From Pseudomonas jinjuensis (lineage in GTDB: Bacteria > Pseudomonadota > Gammaproteobacteria > Pseudomonadales > Pseudomonadaceae): 64,000 nt of DNA. The notes beneath the pieces are model-generated. The model was given only the letters and a program-made list of their open reading frames with translations. It was not told where the DNA came from and did no database searches. The stretch lies in contig NZ_FNIJ01000003.1 in the NCBI RefSeq assembly GCF_900103845.1, positions 124,001 to 188,000 on the forward strand, given 5' to 3'. This document shows, in pieces, positions 61,143-64,000 of the stretch (position 1 is the first letter of the stretch; each line of letters begins with the position of its first letter). Position numbers and translations under genes: made by a program.

Positions 61143-61172
61143 ATGGTTCCCACGCTTCCGCGTGGGAACGAT
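61143..61172. repeat. Second GTTCCCACGC palindrome
   Basis: ATGGTTCCCACGC and GCGTGGGAACGAT flank TTCC, with one mismatch. It is the second copy of the element at 48981 and again lies between convergent genes, as a bidirectional end. Confidence 0.72.
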
Positions 61173-61178
61173 CGATGA

Positions 61179-62294
61179 TCAGGAACGCCAGACGCCCGCG
61201 ATGTTGCCGGCCTCCAGCGCCGCCATCACCTCGGCGGTGTCCTGGCCGCGGGTCGGGACTTCGCCCGGGGCGACCACCTTGCCGTCGAAGCGTGGGGCCG
61301 GCGAAGCCTGCAGCATGCCGTCGCGCTCGAAGTAGACGCCGCGCTCGACCATGTGCGGGTGGCGCGCCGCTTCCTGCTGGCTGTTCACCGGGGCGAAGCA
61401 CACGTCGGTGCCTTCCAGCAGGTCGCACCATTCGGCGCGGGTGCGGCCGGCGAAGATCTTCGCCAGGGCGGCGCGCTGTTCTTCCCAGCGCGACTTGTCC
61501 CACTGCTTGGCGAACAGCGGGTCGTCCTTCAGGCCGAGCTTCTCCAGCAGCAGCGCGTAGAACTGCGGCTCCATCGAGCCCACCGAGACGTAGCGGCCAT
61601 CGGCGCACCGGTAGGTGGCGTAGAAGTGCGAGCCGTCGTGCACGCTCTTGCCGCGCTGCTCGCTGAGCAGGCCCTTCTTCGCCAGGCCGAGCATCAGGCC
61701 CATCATGTGCGCCGAGCCGTCGACGATGGCGGCGTCGACCACGGTGCCCTTGCCGGTGGCGCGGGCGTTGAGGATGCCGGCGAGAATGCCGACCGCCAGG
61801 TACAGCGCGCCGCCGCCGATGTCGCCGAGCAGGGTGATCGGCGACGACGGCGCTTCGCCGGCGGTGCCGCAGTGGTACATGGCGCCGGACAGCGAGACGT
61901 AGTTGTTGTCATGGCCGGCGGCCTGCGCCATCGGTCCGCTCTGGCCCCAGCCGGTCATGCGGCCGAACACCAGCTTCGGATTGCGCGCCAGCAGCACGTC
62001 CGGACCGAGGCCCAGGCGCTCCATCACGCCGGGGCGCATGCCTTCGATCAGCGCGTCGGCGCCTTCGATCAGCTTCAGCACGGTCTCGCGGCCTTCGGCG
62101 GTCTTCAGGTCGGCGGTCACCGAGCGCTTGCCGCGGTTGATCGGGTTCTTGTCCGCGTTCGCCTCGCCGGTGATCGAGGTGGACGCCGCGCGCTCGACGG
62201 CGATGACTTCCGCGCCGAGGTCGGCCAGGTGCATGGCACAGAAGGGACCGGGGCCGATCCCGCAAATTTCGACAATCTTGATACCCGACAGCAT
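61179..62294 (-). CDS. CaiB/BaiF-type CoA-transferase / alpha-methylacyl-CoA racemase-like
   Basis: This 371-aa family III protein has the racemase-like active-site segments GHDNNYVSLSGA (His) and LLGDIGGGALY (Asp), which in alpha-methylacyl-CoA racemases form the His/Asp pair. CoA-transferases of the family use a different Asp as nucleophile. It would epimerise a 2-methylacyl-CoA so that beta-oxidation can proceed, which fits breakdown of isoprenoid or sterol side chains. GGAGAGA precedes ATG 62294. It lies 119 bases downstream of LAL regulator 4 on the same strand. Confidence 0.87.
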   Translation of the reverse strand: MLSGIKIVEICGIGPGPFCAMHLADLGAEVIAVERAASTSITGEANADKNPINRGKRSVTADLKTAEGRETVLKLIEGADALIEGMRPGVMERLGLGPDVLLARNPKLVFGRMTGWGQSGPMAQAAGHDNNYVSLSGAMYHCGTAGEAPSSPITLLGDIGGGALYLAVGILAGILNARATGKGTVVDAAIVDGSAHMMGLMLGLAKKGLLSEQRGKSVHDGSHFYATYRCADGRYVSVGSMEPQFYALLLEKLGLKDDPLFAKQWDKSRWEEQRAALAKIFAGRTRAEWCDLLEGTDVCFAPVNSQQEAARHPHMVERGVYFERDGMLQASPAPRFDGKVVAPGEVPTRGQDTAEVMAALEAGNIAGVWRS

Positions 62295-62413
62295 CTGTTT
62301 CTCTCTCCGAATCCGGGACTTGCGTTCGGTTCAGGCTAACAAAGACCCCCGGCGCTTTTAGCTACCCGCGCCGGGTGGCGGGCGGCGCTGTCGGACTGGC
62401 GGCATCCGGCCTC

Positions 62414-64000
62414 TCAACGCCGCCGCGCCGCCACCACCGCCTCGTAGCGGCTGGTGACGCCGAGCTTGGCGTAGATGTTCTTCAGGTTCCATTTCACCGT
62501 GTCGAGGCTGAGGTTCAGCGCCAGGGCGATGCGCTTGTTGGAGATCGGCTGCTCCAGCAGTTCGAGGATTTCCCGCTCGCGGGGGGTAAGCGGCGATTCC
62601 GGCGCCGGTCGCCGCGCCCGCGCCGGGGCGCTCTCGCCGGCCGGGTGCGCCAGCAGGCCCTGGCGGTAGGCTTCCAGCGCCGCATCGGCGAGCGGTTCGA
62701 GGCGCGCCAGCAGCGCCTGCAGCGCCTCGCCCTCGTCGAGGAAGCTGCGCCGCAGGCCGCCGCGATAGCCGCTGGCGAGCGCCCGGCGCAGGGAGTCGAG
62801 CGCCGCGTCGGGGCGCTCCAGCAGGTCCAGCGCCAGCGCGCGCAGCAGGTCGATGCGCACCCGCCAGACGCCACGCCCGTAGCGCCCGGCGATGTCCTCG
62901 GCGACCGCCAGCGCAGCCAGCGCCGCCTCGCCTTCGCACCGCGCCAGCGCCAGCCGGGCGCGGGAGAGCGCCAGCCGGGCGCGGGAGAGCGCGGTCAGGC
63001 AGGCGATCTCCTGGTCCAGCGAAGCGCCGCCGCGATGGTTGTCCGCCAGCCGTTCGAGATTCGCCTGGCGCTCTTCGGCCAGCCGCCGGTCGCCGCACTG
63101 CAGCGCCAGACGCACCTGCCCGGCGAGCATGCTGGCCACGCCGCGCGGGTGCCCGCGGCTGCGGAACCGCGCCTCCATGCGCTCCAGGTAGTTCAGCGCC
63201 TCGCGCGCCGAGGCCAGCAGCTGCGCATGGCAGAGCGCGGCGGAAATGCTGTAGCCCTGCACCGCGCAATCCAGCACGTCCATGCGATTGGCCAGGGCCT
63301 CGCGGGCGGCATCGAGGCGATCCAGTTCGTGGAACACCTCGGCCATCATCGCCGCGGCCAGGCAGGCGCTGGTGGAGCGCCGTCCGTGCCGGGTTTCCGC
63401 CTCCCGCAGCACCGCCGCGCCGATCCGCTCGGCCTCCAGCAGGTTGCCTTCGAGCAGCGCCGCATTGGCCCCGGCGAAACGGGCGATCAGCGCCATCTCG
63501 CTGTCGGACGCATGCAGCACCCGGGCGGCCGGCGCATGGAACAGGCTGCGCGCCTCGGCGTGGCGGCCCAGGCGCGCCACGCAGTTGATCGCCACGCAGG
63601 CGTGCACCTGCGCCATCAGCGCGCTGCGCGGCAGGCTGTCGAGGGACGGCAGCAACGCCAGGCTGGCTTCGAGCTGCTCGTGCTGCGAGGCGACCACCGC
63701 GCGCATCAGCGCCACCTGTGGAGCCCAGGGCGACGGCTGCGGCAGCGCGTCGAGCAGGTCCAGCCAGCCTTCCGCCGGATCGGGCAGCGCCGCCAGCACG
63801 CAGCCCCAGGCGCACAGCGCCAGCAGCGAGGGATGTCGCGCCAGCTGCGCACGCGGCAGGCGCTCGACCCAGCGCATGAAGCGGATCAGGTCGCTGACGC
63901 TGTAGTCCTTCGGCTGCAGGCGTTCGAGCAGTTGTCCGACCAGTTCGAAATCGCCGCTCTGCAGCGCGTGGCGCACCGCGTCCTCGACCATCCCGGCCTG
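62414..64000 (-). CDS. LuxR-family regulator, MalT/LAL type (no. 4), C-terminal part
   Basis: The frame is open at the right window edge. The visible 525 residues are the helical repeat region and the C-terminal HTH (LTPREREILELLEQPISNKRIALALNLSLDTVKWNLKNIYAKLGV). The N-terminal ATPase lies outside the window. A perfect 21-base tandem duplication at 62949-62990 repeats seven residues within the helical region without a frame change. It is upstream of the racemase-like gene on the same strand and probably controls it. Confidence 0.9.
   Translation of the reverse strand, partial: QAGMVEDAVRHALQSGDFELVGQLLERLQPKDYSVSDLIRFMRWVERLPRAQLARHPSLLALCAWGCVLAALPDPAEGWLDLLDALPQPSPWAPQVALMRAVVASQHEQLEASLALLPSLDSLPRSALMAQVHACVAINCVARLGRHAEARSLFHAPAARVLHASDSEMALIARFAGANAALLEGNLLEAERIGAAVLREAETRHGRRSTSACLAAAMMAEVFHELDRLDAAREALANRMDVLDCAVQGYSISAALCHAQLLASAREALNYLERMEARFRSRGHPRGVASMLAGQVRLALQCGDRRLAEERQANLERLADNHRGGASLDQEIACLTALSRARLALSRARLALARCEGEAALAALAVAEDIAGRYGRGVWRVRIDLLRALALDLLERPDAALDSLRRALASGYRGGLRRSFLDEGEALQALLARLEPLADAALEAYRQGLLAHPAGESAPARARRPAPESPLTPREREILELLEQPISNKRIALALNLSLDTVKWNLKNIYAKLGVTSRYEAVVAARRR

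Overview
The window is high-GC DNA of a Pseudomonas-type gamma-proteobacterium. It carries HBM-type chemoreceptors, paired DUF1302/DUF1329 envelope proteins, several MalT-like (LAL) LuxR regulators and Pseudomonas-style intergenic palindromes. Gene content suggests an environmental, catabolically versatile species (P. citronellolis / P. knackmussii / P. nitroreducens group). That placement is inference, because no rRNA or housekeeping marker is present.

Region 1 (1-~11,500) is an integrative element with P4-like organisation. It holds the C-terminal part of a tyrosine integrase cut by the window edge, a palindromic operator, an excisionase-type HTH protein and AlpA, and small ATGA-coupled ORFs. 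A C4/P4-cI-like structured RNA follows, then a 964-aa Toprim/DUF927 primase-helicase, a serine resolvase and, as apparent cargo, a 778-aa KAP P-loop NTPase. Two related arrays of TGTTC/GAACA iterons lie in inverted orientation about 10 kb apart and resemble the split ori/crr of P4. No capsid or packaging genes are visible.

Region 2 (11,736-30,115) is a catabolic island transcribed on the minus strand. A 17-gene operon reads 30,115 to 15,687. It encodes an ABC importer, SDR, cupin, alpha/beta hydrolase, IclR regulator, a second SDR, TPP-dependent decarboxylase-like enzyme, aspartate-dehydrogenase-like protein, aldehyde dehydrogenase, VOC dioxygenase-like protein, two small proteins, Rieske oxygenase, RidA-like protein and oxygenase reductase. 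It is followed by a porin-chemoreceptor pair. Six 16-bp semi-palindromes in three pairs with the same 19-bp spacing sit upstream of the operon and the porin and are probably the IclR operators. The substrate is unknown. The enzymes suggest a 2-oxo acid to aldehyde to acid to ring hydroxylation and cleavage route with an imine or amino intermediate.

Region 3 (30,678-34,480) is a decayed defence island: a YkgJ protein, an N-truncated Wadjet JetD-like protein without jetABC, an AlbA_2 ATPase, and a deletion scar that joins the start of hsdM to the end of hsdS.

Region 4 (34,480-40,534) holds an unusual REC-HTH-PAS-kinase hybrid divergent from a 1016-aa autotransporter with a 25-unit G-X-P linker. 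A miniature acidic protein and a CBS-domain protein follow.

Region 5 (40,553-64,000) is an acyl-CoA catabolic neighbourhood. It has three AMP-forming acyl-CoA synthetases, a DECR-like SDR, an enoyl-CoA hydratase, a CaiB/AMACR-type protein, a DUF2889 protein, the DUF1302/DUF1329 pair and four large LAL-type LuxR regulators interleaved with them. It looks like a set of neighbouring regulons for activating and degrading branched or cyclic carboxylic acids.
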